The notes beneath the pieces were generated by a model. The model was not told the DNA's origin, did not search any database, and saw only the letters and a program-made list of their open reading frames with translations. A stretch of 64,000 bases of DNA from Paraburkholderia ginsengisoli NBRC 100965 (GTDB lineage Bacteria; Pseudomonadota; Gammaproteobacteria; Burkholderiales; Burkholderiaceae), in the NCBI RefSeq assembly GCF_000739735.1, contig NZ_BBJF01000018.1:62001-126000 (forward strand), in the 5' to 3' direction. A program made the position numbers and the translations under genes. Below, piece after piece: positions 18,073 to 26,843 of this stretch (position 1 is the first letter of the stretch; each line of letters begins with the position of its first letter).

Positions 18073-19275
18073 ATGACCCTCGGTCATCAACCGCAACAAA
18101 CGACTGCCGCCGAGCGCCCCGAGACCGATCTCGGCGGCCTCAAATTCGAACTGCTCGGCACCGACGGCCAGGCGCGGCGCGGCCGCGTCACGCTCAATCA
18201 CGGCGTGGTCGAAACGCCGATCTTCATGCCGGTCGGCACCTACGGCACGGTGAAGGCGGTCCAGCCGCGCGAGCTGGAGGAAATGCACGCGCAGATCATC
18301 CTCGGCAACACCTTCCACCTGTGGCTGCGCCCCGGTCTCGAAACGATCGAAGCCCACGGCGGCCTGCACGCGTTCATGGGCTGGAAGAAGCCGATCCTGA
18401 CCGACTCCGGCGGCTTTCAGGTGTTCTCGCTCGGCGAGCTGCGCAAGATCACCGAGGACGGCGTCACGTTCGCGTCGCCGATCAACGGCGACAAGCTGTT
18501 CCTGTCGCCGGAAGTGTCGATGCAGATCCAGAAGGTGCTGAACTCGGACATCGTGATGCAGTTCGACGAATGCACGCCGTACGCGACCAACAACATTCCG
18601 ACCTCGCACCAGGAAGCGGCCGATTCGATGCGCATGTCGATGCGCTGGGCGCAGCGCTCGATCGACGAGTTCAAGCGGCTAGGCAATCCGAACGCGCTGT
18701 TCGGCATCGTCCAGGGCGGCATGTTCGAGGACCTGCGCGACGAGTCGCTCGCGGGCCTCGCGGAGATGGACTTTCACGGCCTCGCGATCGGCGGACTGTC
18801 GGTCGGCGAGCCGAAGGAAGACATGATGCGCGTGCTGAATCACATCGGCCCGAAGCTGCCGGCCAACAAGCCGCACTACCTGATGGGCGTCGGCACGCCG
18901 GAAGACCTGGTGGCGGGCGTCGCGGCCGGCGTCGACATGTTCGACTGCGTGATGCCGACCCGCAACGCGCGCAACGGCTGGCTGTTCACGCGTTTCGGCG
19001 ACATCAAGATCCGCAACGCCGTGCACAAGAATTCGCTGCGCCCGCTCGACGAGCAATGCGGCTGCTACACCTGCCGCAATTTCACGCGCGGCTACCTGCA
19101 TCATCTGCATCGTGTCGGCGAAATCCTCGGCGCGCAGTTGAACACGATCCACAACCTGCATTACTACCTCGAACTGATGCAGGAAATGCGCGACGCGATC
19201 GACGCGAAGATGTTCGAGCCGTTCCGCAAACGCTTCCACGAGAACCGCGCGCGCGGCGTCGAACAGGCGCCATAA
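18073..19275 (+). CDS. tgt: tRNA-guanine transglycosylase
   Basis: 400 residues from ATG 18073, with AGGAG (18061-18065) 7 bases upstream; the frame is open to 17986 without a better start. About 20 extra residues precede the conserved core. Catalytic regions are ILTDSGGFQVFSLG and FDCVMPTRNARNG (nucleophilic Asp in FDCVMPTR). The zinc site is CGCYTCRNFTRGYLHH, with the fourth ligand histidine downstream in LNTIHNLHYY. Tgt exchanges guanine 34 for preQ1 in tRNAs for Asp, Asn, His and Tyr. It follows queA after 140 bases and precedes yajC-secDF, a widely conserved order. Confidence 0.96.
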   Translation: MTLGHQPQQTTAAERPETDLGGLKFELLGTDGQARRGRVTLNHGVVETPIFMPVGTYGTVKAVQPRELEEMHAQIILGNTFHLWLRPGLETIEAHGGLHAFMGWKKPILTDSGGFQVFSLGELRKITEDGVTFASPINGDKLFLSPEVSMQIQKVLNSDIVMQFDECTPYATNNIPTSHQEAADSMRMSMRWAQRSIDEFKRLGNPNALFGIVQGGMFEDLRDESLAGLAEMDFHGLAIGGLSVGEPKEDMMRVLNHIGPKLPANKPHYLMGVGTPEDLVAGVAAGVDMFDCVMPTRNARNGWLFTRFGDIKIRNAVHKNSLRPLDEQCGCYTCRNFTRGYLHHLHRVGEILGAQLNTIHNLHYYLELMQEMRDAIDAKMFEPFRKRFHENRARGVEQAP

Positions 19276-19286
19276 GCCGTGCGGCA

Positions 19287-19311
19287 CGCGGATTCGACCG
19301 AAGAATCCGCG
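19287..19311 (+). terminator. Hairpin after tgt (weak terminator candidate)
   Basis: Perfect 9-bp stem CGCGGATTC (19287-19295) / GAATCCGCG (19303-19311) with a 7-base loop, 11 bases after the tgt stop. No T run follows, so termination may be partial. Confidence 0.4.
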
Positions 19312-19471
19312 CGCCTCGCGGGGAAAACCTTACAATCTACTTTCGCGGACGGCGTAAAAGGCTTTAAACGGTTGATCGCAAAGCCGATTCGCCGCGCCGA
19401 CGCGCGTCAGGCCGGTGGTAGAATAATCGGCTGATTTTTTTGATCGTTTGACTGATAACGGAGAGACCAAC

Positions 19472-19801
19472 GTGTCGTTCATTTCCAATGCCTTTGCCCA
19501 AGGCACAGCAACAGGTGGCATTGAATCGAACCTGATGAGCTTCCTGCCGCTGATCCTGATGTTCGGCGTGCTGTACTTCATCATGATTCGCCCGCAAATG
19601 AAGCGCCAGAAAGAGCATCGCAACATGCTCGCGGCCATGGCCAAGGGCGACGAAGTGGTGACGAACGGCGGCATCGTCGGCAAGGTGACCAAGGTGGGTG
19701 AGGCTTACGTCGGCGTCGAAATCTCGGAAGGCACGGAAATCACCGTGCAAAAGGCGTCGGTCACGACGATTCTCCCGAAGGGCACGATCAAGTCGCTGTA
19801 A
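19472..19801 (+). CDS. yajC: Preprotein translocase subunit YajC
   Basis: 109 residues from GTG 19472, preceded by GGAGAG at 19460-19465; the alternative in-frame ATG at 19448 lies upstream of that ribosome site. One transmembrane segment (about 22-40, FLPLILMFGVLYFIMI) is followed by the family signature RPQMKRQKEH and the soluble KGDEVVTNGGIVGKV region. YajC associates with SecDF in the inner membrane and aids Sec-dependent export. secD follows after 117 bases. Confidence 0.95.
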   Translation: MSFISNAFAQGTATGGIESNLMSFLPLILMFGVLYFIMIRPQMKRQKEHRNMLAAMAKGDEVVTNGGIVGKVTKVGEAYVGVEISEGTEITVQKASVTTILPKGTIKSL

Positions 19802-19918
19802 GGCCTGCTCTCTCGCGTCCGGCGCGGCCTCGCCGGCGATTCACGCCAACCGCGCCGAATCGCCCGCGCTCATCGCCGGACGCATCGCTTCCAAGCCAAC
19901 CTTCCCGTTGGACCACTC

Positions 19919-21982
19919 ATGAATCGTTACCCCCTCTGGAAATACGCCGTGATGCTGGTGGCTCTGGTCATCGGCCTCGTGTACACGCTGCCCAATCTTT
20001 TCGGCGAAGCGCCGGCGGTGCAGGTGTCGAGCGGCAAGGCAACGGTCAGGCTCGACTCGACCACGCTGGCCGCAGTCGAGGCCACGCTCGCCGCCAATCA
20101 GATCAAGCCGACCGCCGTCACGTTCGACAACTCGACGACCAACGCGAACATCCGCGTGCGTCTGCCGGACACCGACACGCAATTGCGCGTCAAGGACCTG
20201 CTGCAGAAAACGCTGAACAGCGATCCGACCGATCCGCAGTTCATCGTCGCGCTGAACCTGCAAAGCGCATCGCCCACCTGGCTGTCGGCACTGCACGCGC
20301 TGCCGATGTACCTCGGTCTCGATCTGCGCGGCGGTGTGCACTTCCTGCTGCAAGTGGACATGGCCGGCGCGCTCAACAAAAAGCTCGACTCCGACGCCTC
20401 GGACGTGCGCACGCTGCTGCGCGACAACAACGTGCGCGACGGCGGCGTGAATCGCGTGGGTCAATCGGTGCTGGTCAATGTGGCGGACCAGGCCACGGCG
20501 GACGCGGCGCTCAAGCTGCTCAACCGTAGCATCAGCGAACTCCAGTGGGCGACGCAACCTGGCCAGGACGGCGGTCTGCAACTGGTCGGCACGTTCACGC
20601 CGGCCGTGCAACGCGCAGTGCAGGACGCCGCGCTCAAGCAGAACATCACCACGCTGCATAACCGCGTGAACGAACTCGGCGTGGCCGAGCCGGTGATCCA
20701 GCAGCAAGGCACCGACCGCATCGTGGTCGAACTGCCGGGCGTGCAGGACACGGCGAAGGCGAAGGACATCATCGGCCGCACGGCGACGCTCGAAGCGCGC
20801 CTCGCCGATCCGGTCAACACGCACCCGAATCCGTCCGACCCGGTGCCGCCGGGCGACGAGCTGTTCACGCAAGGCAACCAGACGCCGGTGCTGCTGCGCA
20901 AGCAGGTCATCTTCACGGGCGACCGGATCATCGACGCATCGGCGGGCTTCGACGAACATCAGCGTCCGTCCGTCAACCTGCGTCTCGACTCGGCCGGCGG
21001 CCGCGCGCTGCGCAGCGTGTCGCGCGACAACATCGGCAAGCCGATGGCGATGGTGCTGTTCGAACGCGGCAAGGGTGAAGTGCTGACGGTGGCAACCATC
21101 CAGTCGGAACTGGGCGACCGCTTCCAGATCACCGGCCAGCCGACGCCGCAAGCCGCCGCCGACCTCGCGCTGCTGCTGCGCGCCGGTTCGCTCGCGGCAC
21201 CGATGGAAATCATCGAAGAACGTACGATCGGCCCGAGCCTCGGCGCGGACAACATCAAGAAGGGCTTCCATTCGGTGGTGTGGGGCTTCGCGGCGATCGC
21301 GGTGTTCATGATCGCGTACTACATGCTGTTCGGCGTGATCTCGATGATCGGCCTGTCGGTGAACCTGCTGCTGCTGATCGCGGTGTTGTCGATGCTGCAG
21401 GCGACCCTCACGCTGCCGGGTATCGCCGCTATCGCGCTCGCGCTCGGTATGGCGATCGACGCGAACGTGCTGATCAACGAGCGGGTACGTGAAGAACTGC
21501 GCCACGGCGCGCCGCCGCAACTGGCCATCCAGAACGGCTACGCGCATGCATGGGCGACGATTCTCGACTCGAACGTCACCACGCTGATCGCCGGCCTCGC
21601 GCTTCTCGCCTTCGGCTCCGGCCCGGTGCGCGGATTCGCGATGGTCCACTGTATCGGCATCCTGACGTCGATGTTCTCGGCGGTGTTCTTCTCGCGCGGC
21701 GTGGTCAACCTCTGGTACGGCGGCAAGAAGAAGCTGAAGTCGCTGGCGATCGGCCAGGTGTGGCGTCCGGAAACCGCGCCCGCGGGCGCCGGCGCCTACC
21801 TCGGCGCTAACGACGCCGCCACCGACACCGCACAAGCCGTCGCCAAGGCCGCGGCCAGGCCGAAGGCCCCGGCCGCCAGCGCGCAGGCGCGCACCGGCAA
21901 GCCGACCGTGCGCCGCCGCGACGCGTCGGGTTCGTCGCCGGGTTCCTCGAACACGCCGCAGAAACCGGGTTCATCCCGCTGA
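19919..21982 (+). CDS. secD: Protein translocase subunit SecD
   Basis: 687 residues, somewhat longer than E. coli SecD. TM1 is at about 8-28. The large periplasmic P1 domain contains LGLDLRGGVHFLLQVD (about 136-151). The C-terminal half has five further membrane segments with the RND-like motifs RAGSLAAP, IGPSLG and ALGMAIDANVLINERVREE. After the last segment there is a roughly 70-residue Ala/Pro/Ser-rich tail (from about 618) absent from E. coli SecD. SecDF uses the proton gradient to pull preproteins out of SecYEG. secF starts 18 bases downstream. No strong ribosome site precedes the ATG. Confidence 0.96.
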   Translation: MNRYPLWKYAVMLVALVIGLVYTLPNLFGEAPAVQVSSGKATVRLDSTTLAAVEATLAANQIKPTAVTFDNSTTNANIRVRLPDTDTQLRVKDLLQKTLNSDPTDPQFIVALNLQSASPTWLSALHALPMYLGLDLRGGVHFLLQVDMAGALNKKLDSDASDVRTLLRDNNVRDGGVNRVGQSVLVNVADQATADAALKLLNRSISELQWATQPGQDGGLQLVGTFTPAVQRAVQDAALKQNITTLHNRVNELGVAEPVIQQQGTDRIVVELPGVQDTAKAKDIIGRTATLEARLADPVNTHPNPSDPVPPGDELFTQGNQTPVLLRKQVIFTGDRIIDASAGFDEHQRPSVNLRLDSAGGRALRSVSRDNIGKPMAMVLFERGKGEVLTVATIQSELGDRFQITGQPTPQAAADLALLLRAGSLAAPMEIIEERTIGPSLGADNIKKGFHSVVWGFAAIAVFMIAYYMLFGVISMIGLSVNLLLLIAVLSMLQATLTLPGIAAIALALGMAIDANVLINERVREELRHGAPPQLAIQNGYAHAWATILDSNVTTLIAGLALLAFGSGPVRGFAMVHCIGILTSMFSAVFFSRGVVNLWYGGKKKLKSLAIGQVWRPETAPAGAGAYLGANDAATDTAQAVAKAAARPKAPAASAQARTGKPTVRRRDASGSSPGSSNTPQKPGSSR

Positions 21983-22000
21983 GTCCCGGAGAACAAGACC

Positions 22001-22951
22001 ATGGAATTTTTCCGTTTTCGCAAAGATATTCCGTTCATGCAGCGTGCGTTGCTCTTCAACGCAATCTCGCTGCTGACGTTCCTTGCCGCTGTGTTCTTCC
22101 TCGCGCATCGCGGGCTGCATCTGTCGGTGGAGTTCACCGGCGGCACCGTGATCGAAGTGCAGTATCCGGGCGCCGCGCCGCTCGATCCCGTGCGTGGCAC
22201 GCTGGCCAAGCTCGGTTATGCGGACGCTCAGGTGCAGAACTTCGGCACCTCGCGCGACGTGCTGATCCGTCTGCCGCTCAAGCAAGGCTATACGTCGGCG
22301 CAACAGAGCGATCAGGTGATGAGCGCGCTGAAGGCCGAAACGCCGCAGGTGCAGTTACAGCGTGTCGAGTTCGTCGGTCCGCAGGTCGGCAAGGAACTCG
22401 CCACCGACGGCTTGCTCGCGCTCGCGTGCGTGGTGATCGGCATCGTGATCTACCTGTCGTTCCGCTTCGAATGGAAGTACGCGGTGGCCGGCGTGATCGC
22501 GAACCTGCACGACGTGATCATCATTCTCGGCTTCTTCGCGTTCTTCCAGTGGGAGTTTTCGCTGTCGGTGCTGGCTGCCGTGCTCGCGGTGCTCGGCTAT
22601 TCGGTCAACGAGTCGGTCGTTATCTTCGACCGGATTCGCGAGACCTTCCGCCGCGAACGCAAGATGACCGTGATCGAAGTGATCAACCACGCGATCACCA
22701 GCACGATGTCGCGAACCATCATCACGCACGGCTGTACGCAGATGATGGTGCTGTCGATGTTCCTGTTCGGCGGCCCGACACTGCACTACTTCGCGCTTGC
22801 GCTGACGGTCGGTATTCTGTTCGGTATCTACTCGTCGGTGTTCGTCGCCGCCGCGCTCGCGATGTGGCTCGGCGTGAAGCGTGAAGACCTGGTGAAGGAC
22901 AAGAAGGAACGCACCGATCCGAACGACCCGAACGCAGGCGCGCAAGTATGA
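22001..22951 (+). CDS. secF: Protein translocase subunit SecF
   Basis: 316 residues, the standard length. TM1 is near residues 17-37, followed by VEFTGGTVIEV (about 44-54). Five C-terminal membrane segments contain GYSVNESVVIFDRIRE and the TSMSRTIIT-like STMSRTIITHG motif. SecF partners SecD in proton-driven preprotein export. A bidirectional terminator follows 29 bases later. Confidence 0.97.
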   Translation: MEFFRFRKDIPFMQRALLFNAISLLTFLAAVFFLAHRGLHLSVEFTGGTVIEVQYPGAAPLDPVRGTLAKLGYADAQVQNFGTSRDVLIRLPLKQGYTSAQQSDQVMSALKAETPQVQLQRVEFVGPQVGKELATDGLLALACVVIGIVIYLSFRFEWKYAVAGVIANLHDVIIILGFFAFFQWEFSLSVLAAVLAVLGYSVNESVVIFDRIRETFRRERKMTVIEVINHAITSTMSRTIITHGCTQMMVLSMFLFGGPTLHYFALALTVGILFGIYSSVFVAAALAMWLGVKREDLVKDKKERTDPNDPNAGAQV

Positions 22952-22980
22952 TGCTCCTGTAGCCGCAGACTTCGCAAATC

Positions 22981-23012
22981 AAAAGGCCGGTTCAGGATTG
23001 AACCGGCCTTTT
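22981..23012. terminator. Bidirectional terminator between secF and the MFS gene
   Basis: Perfect 13-bp stem AAAAGGCCGGTTC (22981-22993) / GAACCGGCCTTTT (23000-23012) with a 6-base loop. A T run lies on either strand, so it can end both secF and the convergent transporter transcript (stop at 23036). Confidence 0.92.
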
Positions 23013-23035
23013 GCGTTTATCGCCACCTCGGTGCG

Positions 23036-24313
23036 TCAGCGAAACCCGAGCTTGCGACGCGCCGCCATCAACGCCACGAGGCTCACCGCCGCGGCAAAAA
23101 TCATGTAGTAGCTCGGCGCCGCCTTCGACCCCGTCGCGCTGATCAACCACGCGATGATGAACGGCCCGAAGCCGCCGAAGATCGTCACCGCGATGTTATA
23201 TGCGAGCGACATGCCCGTCGTGCGCGTCTGCACCGGGAACATCTCCGACAGCAAACCCGGCAGCGCCGCGAAGTAGCCGGTCATCAGAAAGCCGAACACG
23301 ATCTGCATCACCATCAACGTGCCGAAGGTCGGATGCGCGACCAGATACAGAAACGCCGGATAGATCAGCACGAGAAGCAGCAGCGCCGGGACCAGCATGA
23401 TCGTCGTGCGTCCATGCCGGTCCGACAGGTGACCGATCAGCGGCGAGAACACCATCTGGATCACACCGGTCAGCGCGATCGCCGAAAACGCGACCGACGG
23501 CGCCAGCCCCAACTGCTTCACGCCGTAGGTGGGCATGAACAGCACCAGATACGTCGACACAGTACCGAGCACCACCACGCCGATGGCGATCACGAGCCGC
23601 TGCTTCTGGGTCGCGAAGGTGTCGCGCAACGGCGTCGTGGTGGTCTCGGCGGCGAGGAATTCCGGCGTCTCGTCGAGCTTCGTGCGAATGTACCAGGCGA
23701 CCGGCCCGATCAGCAGCCCGAAGAAGAACGGTACGCGCCAGCCCCACGACGCCATCTGCTCCGGCGTCAGCGAGCCGGTCAGCAGCACGCCGAAGCCGGC
23801 CGCGAGCAGCGTCGTGAGCCCCTGGCTCGCCACCTGCCAGCTCGCGAAGAAACCGCGCCGCCCCGGCACATGCTCCGCGAGAAAAGCGGTCGCGCTGCCG
23901 AACTCGCCGCCCGCCGAGAAGCCCTGCATCAGACGCGCGATCACGAGAATCAACGGCGCGGCGAGGCCGATGCTCTGATACGTCGGCAGGATCGCGATGA
24001 TCAGCGTGCCGCACATCATCAGCAGGATCGACAGCGTGAGCGCGGCTTTGCGCCCGGCGCGATCCGCATAAGCGCCGATCACGATAGCCCCGAGCGGGCG
24101 CATGAAGAACGACACGCCGAAAGTGCCGAGCGTCAACAGCAGCGAGACCGTGTCGTTGCCGGCCGGAAAAAACAGCTTCGCGATCGTCACCGCAAAGAAG
24201 CCATACACCACCAGGTCGAACCATTCGAGCGCATTGCCGATCGACGCGGCGACCACCGCGCGCCACGAGCTCTGCCGACTCCCCGCCATGCTTGCTGCCG
24301 TTGTTGCATTCAT
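23036..24313 (-). CDS. MFS transporter, metabolite:proton symporter (MHS) type
   Basis: 425 residues from the ATG at 24313, with about 12 hydrophobic segments. The N-terminal SSWRAVVAASIGNALEWFDL and YGFFA, then RPLGAIVIGAYADRAGRK (loop 2-3 motif) and ARLMQGFSAGGEFGSA, are hallmarks of the ProP/KgtP/CitA sugar-and-organic-acid symporter group. Such proteins import osmolytes or carboxylates with protons. No enzyme gene accompanies it, so the substrate cannot be predicted. The open frame continues upstream to 24397 but that part shows no family similarity. Confidence 0.9.
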   Translation of the reverse strand: MNATTAASMAGSRQSSWRAVVAASIGNALEWFDLVVYGFFAVTIAKLFFPAGNDTVSLLLTLGTFGVSFFMRPLGAIVIGAYADRAGRKAALTLSILLMMCGTLIIAILPTYQSIGLAAPLILVIARLMQGFSAGGEFGSATAFLAEHVPGRRGFFASWQVASQGLTTLLAAGFGVLLTGSLTPEQMASWGWRVPFFFGLLIGPVAWYIRTKLDETPEFLAAETTTTPLRDTFATQKQRLVIAIGVVVLGTVSTYLVLFMPTYGVKQLGLAPSVAFSAIALTGVIQMVFSPLIGHLSDRHGRTTIMLVPALLLLVLIYPAFLYLVAHPTFGTLMVMQIVFGFLMTGYFAALPGLLSEMFPVQTRTTGMSLAYNIAVTIFGGFGPFIIAWLISATGSKAAPSYYMIFAAAVSLVALMAARRKLGFR

Positions 24314-24653
24314 CCAGATCTCCAGTTCGCGCGAAATATTATCGATGTGGGCTCGCTGGCCCAATATTGCCGCACCGGATACGCGCATCACCGGCACGGT
24401 GCCAGCGCTCTATTTAACTGGAAAAAAAATCGAAGGCGAGCAACAAATTGGATGCAGCGCCGCATAACGCATCGAGCCGCAGCGCACAAGCATCGGATCA
24501 GGCGCGGACAGGCAACAAAAAACCGCTTCGTCGCAAAGCGAATGAAGCGGTTTTTTGTGTTGCCGTGCAACGGTTGCGCGATTCAGCGGCGCGGTCCGAG
24601 GACATGCCGCAAAAACGATGCGCGACGCTGCGTCGAAGCGTGGGTCGAAGCGC
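24314..24653. other. Intergenic region upstream of the MFS gene and downstream of the YceI operon
   Basis: 340 bases without a supported gene. It holds the terminator at 24515-24558 and the presumed promoter of the transporter on the minus strand; no clear -35/-10 pair was recognised. Confidence 0.5.
24515..24558. terminator. Terminator downstream of the cytochrome b561-YceI genes
   Basis: Perfect 15-bp arms ACAAAAAACCGCTTC (24515-24529) and GAAGCGGTTTTTTGT (24544-24558); the 14-base loop contains a further TCGC/GCGA pairing. Six Ts on each strand make it bidirectional. It lies 96 bases past the last YceI stop on the minus strand. Confidence 0.88.
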
Positions 24654-25232
24654 CTATTGCTTGATCCCTTCCGACTGGATATGCAGTCGGGTCTCCATGC
24701 TGAAGCCGTACTTGGTGCCGAAGTCCATGCCGAAATCGGCGCGGTTGAATTGCGCGCTCGCTTCGACGCCGCACACCTCGCGCTTGAGCACCGGATGCTG
24801 CATGCACTTGAACGACTCGATCTTCAGATTCACGGGCTTGGTCACGCCGTGGAGCGTCAGATTGCCGACCACTTCGGCCGGCTTGTCGCCGTCGAACTTG
24901 ATCGCGGTGCCTTTGTAGGTCACCGCCGGATATTTGGCGATGTCGAAGAACGCATCCGATTTCAGATGTTCGTCGAGCTTGGCGTTGCCGGTGTCGATCG
25001 AAGCGGGATCGACGGTCACGTCCACCGTGCCGGTTTTAGCCGCGCGGTCGAGCGTCACCGTGCCGGAGCTCTTCGTGAACTTGCCGCGCCACACCGATAG
25101 CCCGCCGAAGTGATCCGCTTCGAAACTCGGATACGTGTGGGTCGGGTCGAGCTGATAGGTATCGGCGGCGAACGCGCCGAGCGAGACGGAAGAAGCCAGC
25201 GCGCCGACGGCGATCAACATGGATGTTTTCAA
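24654..25232 (-). CDS. YceI-family periplasmic protein (first copy)
   Basis: 192 residues with a signal peptide (about 1-22, cleavage after GAFA). The mature part starts ADTYQLDPTHTYPSFEADHF, the classic YceI lipocalin-like entry. It continues with SGTVTLDRAAKTGTVDVTVD, HLKSDAFFDIAKYP and a C-terminal NRADFGM. YceI proteins bind isoprenoid chains such as quinones in a hydrophobic barrel. The gene is the third of a minus-strand set after a cytochrome b561 and a second YceI gene, a grouping that suggests quinone-linked electron transfer or stress protection. Two cysteines (in KCMQHP and REVCGV) could form a disulfide. Confidence 0.92.
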   Translation of the reverse strand: MKTSMLIAVGALASSVSLGAFAADTYQLDPTHTYPSFEADHFGGLSVWRGKFTKSSGTVTLDRAAKTGTVDVTVDPASIDTGNAKLDEHLKSDAFFDIAKYPAVTYKGTAIKFDGDKPAEVVGNLTLHGVTKPVNLKIESFKCMQHPVLKREVCGVEASAQFNRADFGMDFGTKYGFSMETRLHIQSEGIKQ

Positions 25233-25322
25233 TTCATGCTCCTGGAGTACGGTGAAAAAAGCGGTGAAAAAAACAGCCGCGCCCGGCGACGAGCGCAGCA
25301 GACATCACGCGCATCGCACGCT

Positions 25323-25886
25323 TCACTTATGCGCCGCGACGATATGAAACTTGATCACGACATCATCGGCGACCACCGACGTGTCCTTCCATTCGCCGGT
25401 GCCGATGTCGAATTGCGAGCGTTTGATCGGCAGCGAGCCGTCGAAGGTTTGCGCCGCCCCTTGCTGGCTCACCGTGACCGGCACCACCACGGTCTGCGAT
25501 TTGCCCTTGATGGTCAGCTTGCCGGTCACCTTGAACTGGTTGCCGCCGGCCGGCGCGATCGCGCTCGACACGAAGGTCGCGCTCGGGTAAGTCTTCGCGT
25601 CGAACCATTCCTTGCCGCGCACCTGCTCGTTGTAGCTCTCGTCGCCGAGATCGTAGCTGGCCACGTCGATGTTCAGTTGCGCGCTGCCGTCGGCGGGTTT
25701 GGCCGGATCGAACTTGACCTGCGCGGTGAACTTGTTGAACTTGCCTTCCACCGGCACGTTCATCTGCCGTGAGATGGCCGTCACCGAACTCTTCGCGAGG
25801 TCCACCTGCGCGAGCGCGCTGCCGGCCGCGGTCAGCGAGGCCGCGGCGAACGCGGCGAGCATGTAGCGATGAAACGAGACCTTCAT
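25323..25886 (-). CDS. YceI-family periplasmic protein (second copy)
   Basis: 187 residues from the ATG at 25886, with an AAGGA-type ribosome site. Signal peptide about 1-26 (cleavage after GSALA). The core differs from the first copy: VDLAKSSVTAISRQMNVPVE, DVASYDLGDESYNEQVRGKEWFD and a C-terminal IKRSQFDIGTGEWKDTS, the version often paired with cytochrome b561. The ATG is 8 bases after the cytochrome stop and the next YceI gene is 90 bases downstream, so the three are likely one operon. The open frame runs much further upstream inside the cytochrome gene but is not coding there. Confidence 0.92.
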   Translation of the reverse strand: MKVSFHRYMLAAFAAASLTAAGSALAQVDLAKSSVTAISRQMNVPVEGKFNKFTAQVKFDPAKPADGSAQLNIDVASYDLGDESYNEQVRGKEWFDAKTYPSATFVSSAIAPAGGNQFKVTGKLTIKGKSQTVVVPVTVSQQGAAQTFDGSLPIKRSQFDIGTGEWKDTSVVADDVVIKFHIVAAHK

Positions 25887-25894
25887 GGTTGTCC

Positions 25895-26455
25895 TTATTT
25901 GAGGAAAGGGAGCATGCGCGACAGCAGGCCGTCGCGATCGAGCCATTGATGCTTGAGCGCGGCCGCGACGTGCAGCGCGACCAGCACGAGCAACGTGTAA
26001 TTCAGCGTGATATGTACGGTCTTCAGGAGTTCCTTCAGGTGCGGGTCCGGCGCGATCAGACGCGGCAGCGGGATCAGCCCGAGGTACACCACCGGCACGT
26101 TCGCCGCCGAGCTGTACAGGTAGCCCGAGGCGGGAATCGCGATCATCAGCAGGTACAACAGCAGATGCGTGAGATGCGCCGCGCCGCGCTGCCAGGCGGG
26201 CATGCGGCGCGGCATCGGCGGGGCTGCATGAGTCGCGCGCCACAGGATGCGCAGAATCGCGAGCGCGAATACCGTGACGCCGATCCATTTGTGCCAGGAG
26301 AAGTAGCGCAGCTTGGTGGGCGTGAAGCCCAGAATGTCGGTCATCACCCAGCCGAGCGCGAAGCCGCACACGATCAGTAGCGCGATCAACCAGTGAAAGG
26401 CGATGGCGGTCCGCGTGTAGGACTCCCGGCTGCCGAATGAAGGATTGAGTGCCAT
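25895..26455 (-). CDS. Cytochrome b561 family protein
   Basis: 186 residues with four membrane segments. Histidines placed for two b-type haems are visible: AIAFHWLIALL (about 21), FSWHKWIGVTVFAL (about 55), LTHLLLYLLMIAIP (about 95) and LVALHVAAALKHQW (about 161-168). The CybB-like family moves electrons from ubiquinol in the inner membrane, and some members quench superoxide. It is the first gene of an apparent operon with two YceI quinone-binding proteins. Confidence 0.93.
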   Translation of the reverse strand: MALNPSFGSRESYTRTAIAFHWLIALLIVCGFALGWVMTDILGFTPTKLRYFSWHKWIGVTVFALAILRILWRATHAAPPMPRRMPAWQRGAAHLTHLLLYLLMIAIPASGYLYSSAANVPVVYLGLIPLPRLIAPDPHLKELLKTVHITLNYTLLVLVALHVAAALKHQWLDRDGLLSRMLPFLK

Positions 26456-26843
26456 GACAGATCAACGCAAGCTAAGAGAGGTTAACGGCGCAGCTTGCCC
26501 TGCTATTCCCTGCGTCGATGCGGATGGCATCGGTGTGTGTGGCCAGGGACATGCCCGCTGCGATACACGCCAAGGCCGCCATGCTACCCCATGCAAAAGA
26601 AGCCGGCTGAACGATTCGGCCGGGCCGGGTTCGAATTTTGCTGCAACGCGATCCGTTGTCCGGCGATTCGGGACCGGGATGCGGAGGATGTCGAGGGATG
26701 CCGCACCGCCTCGGGTACGCGCGCCGCGCCGCTGCAACGGCCGGTGCGGCGGCAAAGCCACGTTTGGTACTATTGCTGCACTCCCGGCCTGCCATAAGAA
26801 CCGGCCTGCACGCTGCCCTTCATGTCGTTAGCCCTTCTGCCGT
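26456..26843. other. Intergenic region between cytochrome b561 and the pqi operon
   Basis: 388 bases between divergent genes. It should contain both promoters. TACTAT (26768-26773) on the plus strand is the only -10-like sequence I see, without a good -35. No gene or repeat is supported. Confidence 0.45.

Noticed and set aside
26472..26600. Minus-strand frame containing a signal-like MAALACIAAGMSLATHTDA stretch upstream of cytochrome b561
   Set aside because: Only about 36 codons from that methionine, weak ribosome site and no recognisable mature protein; probably chance.
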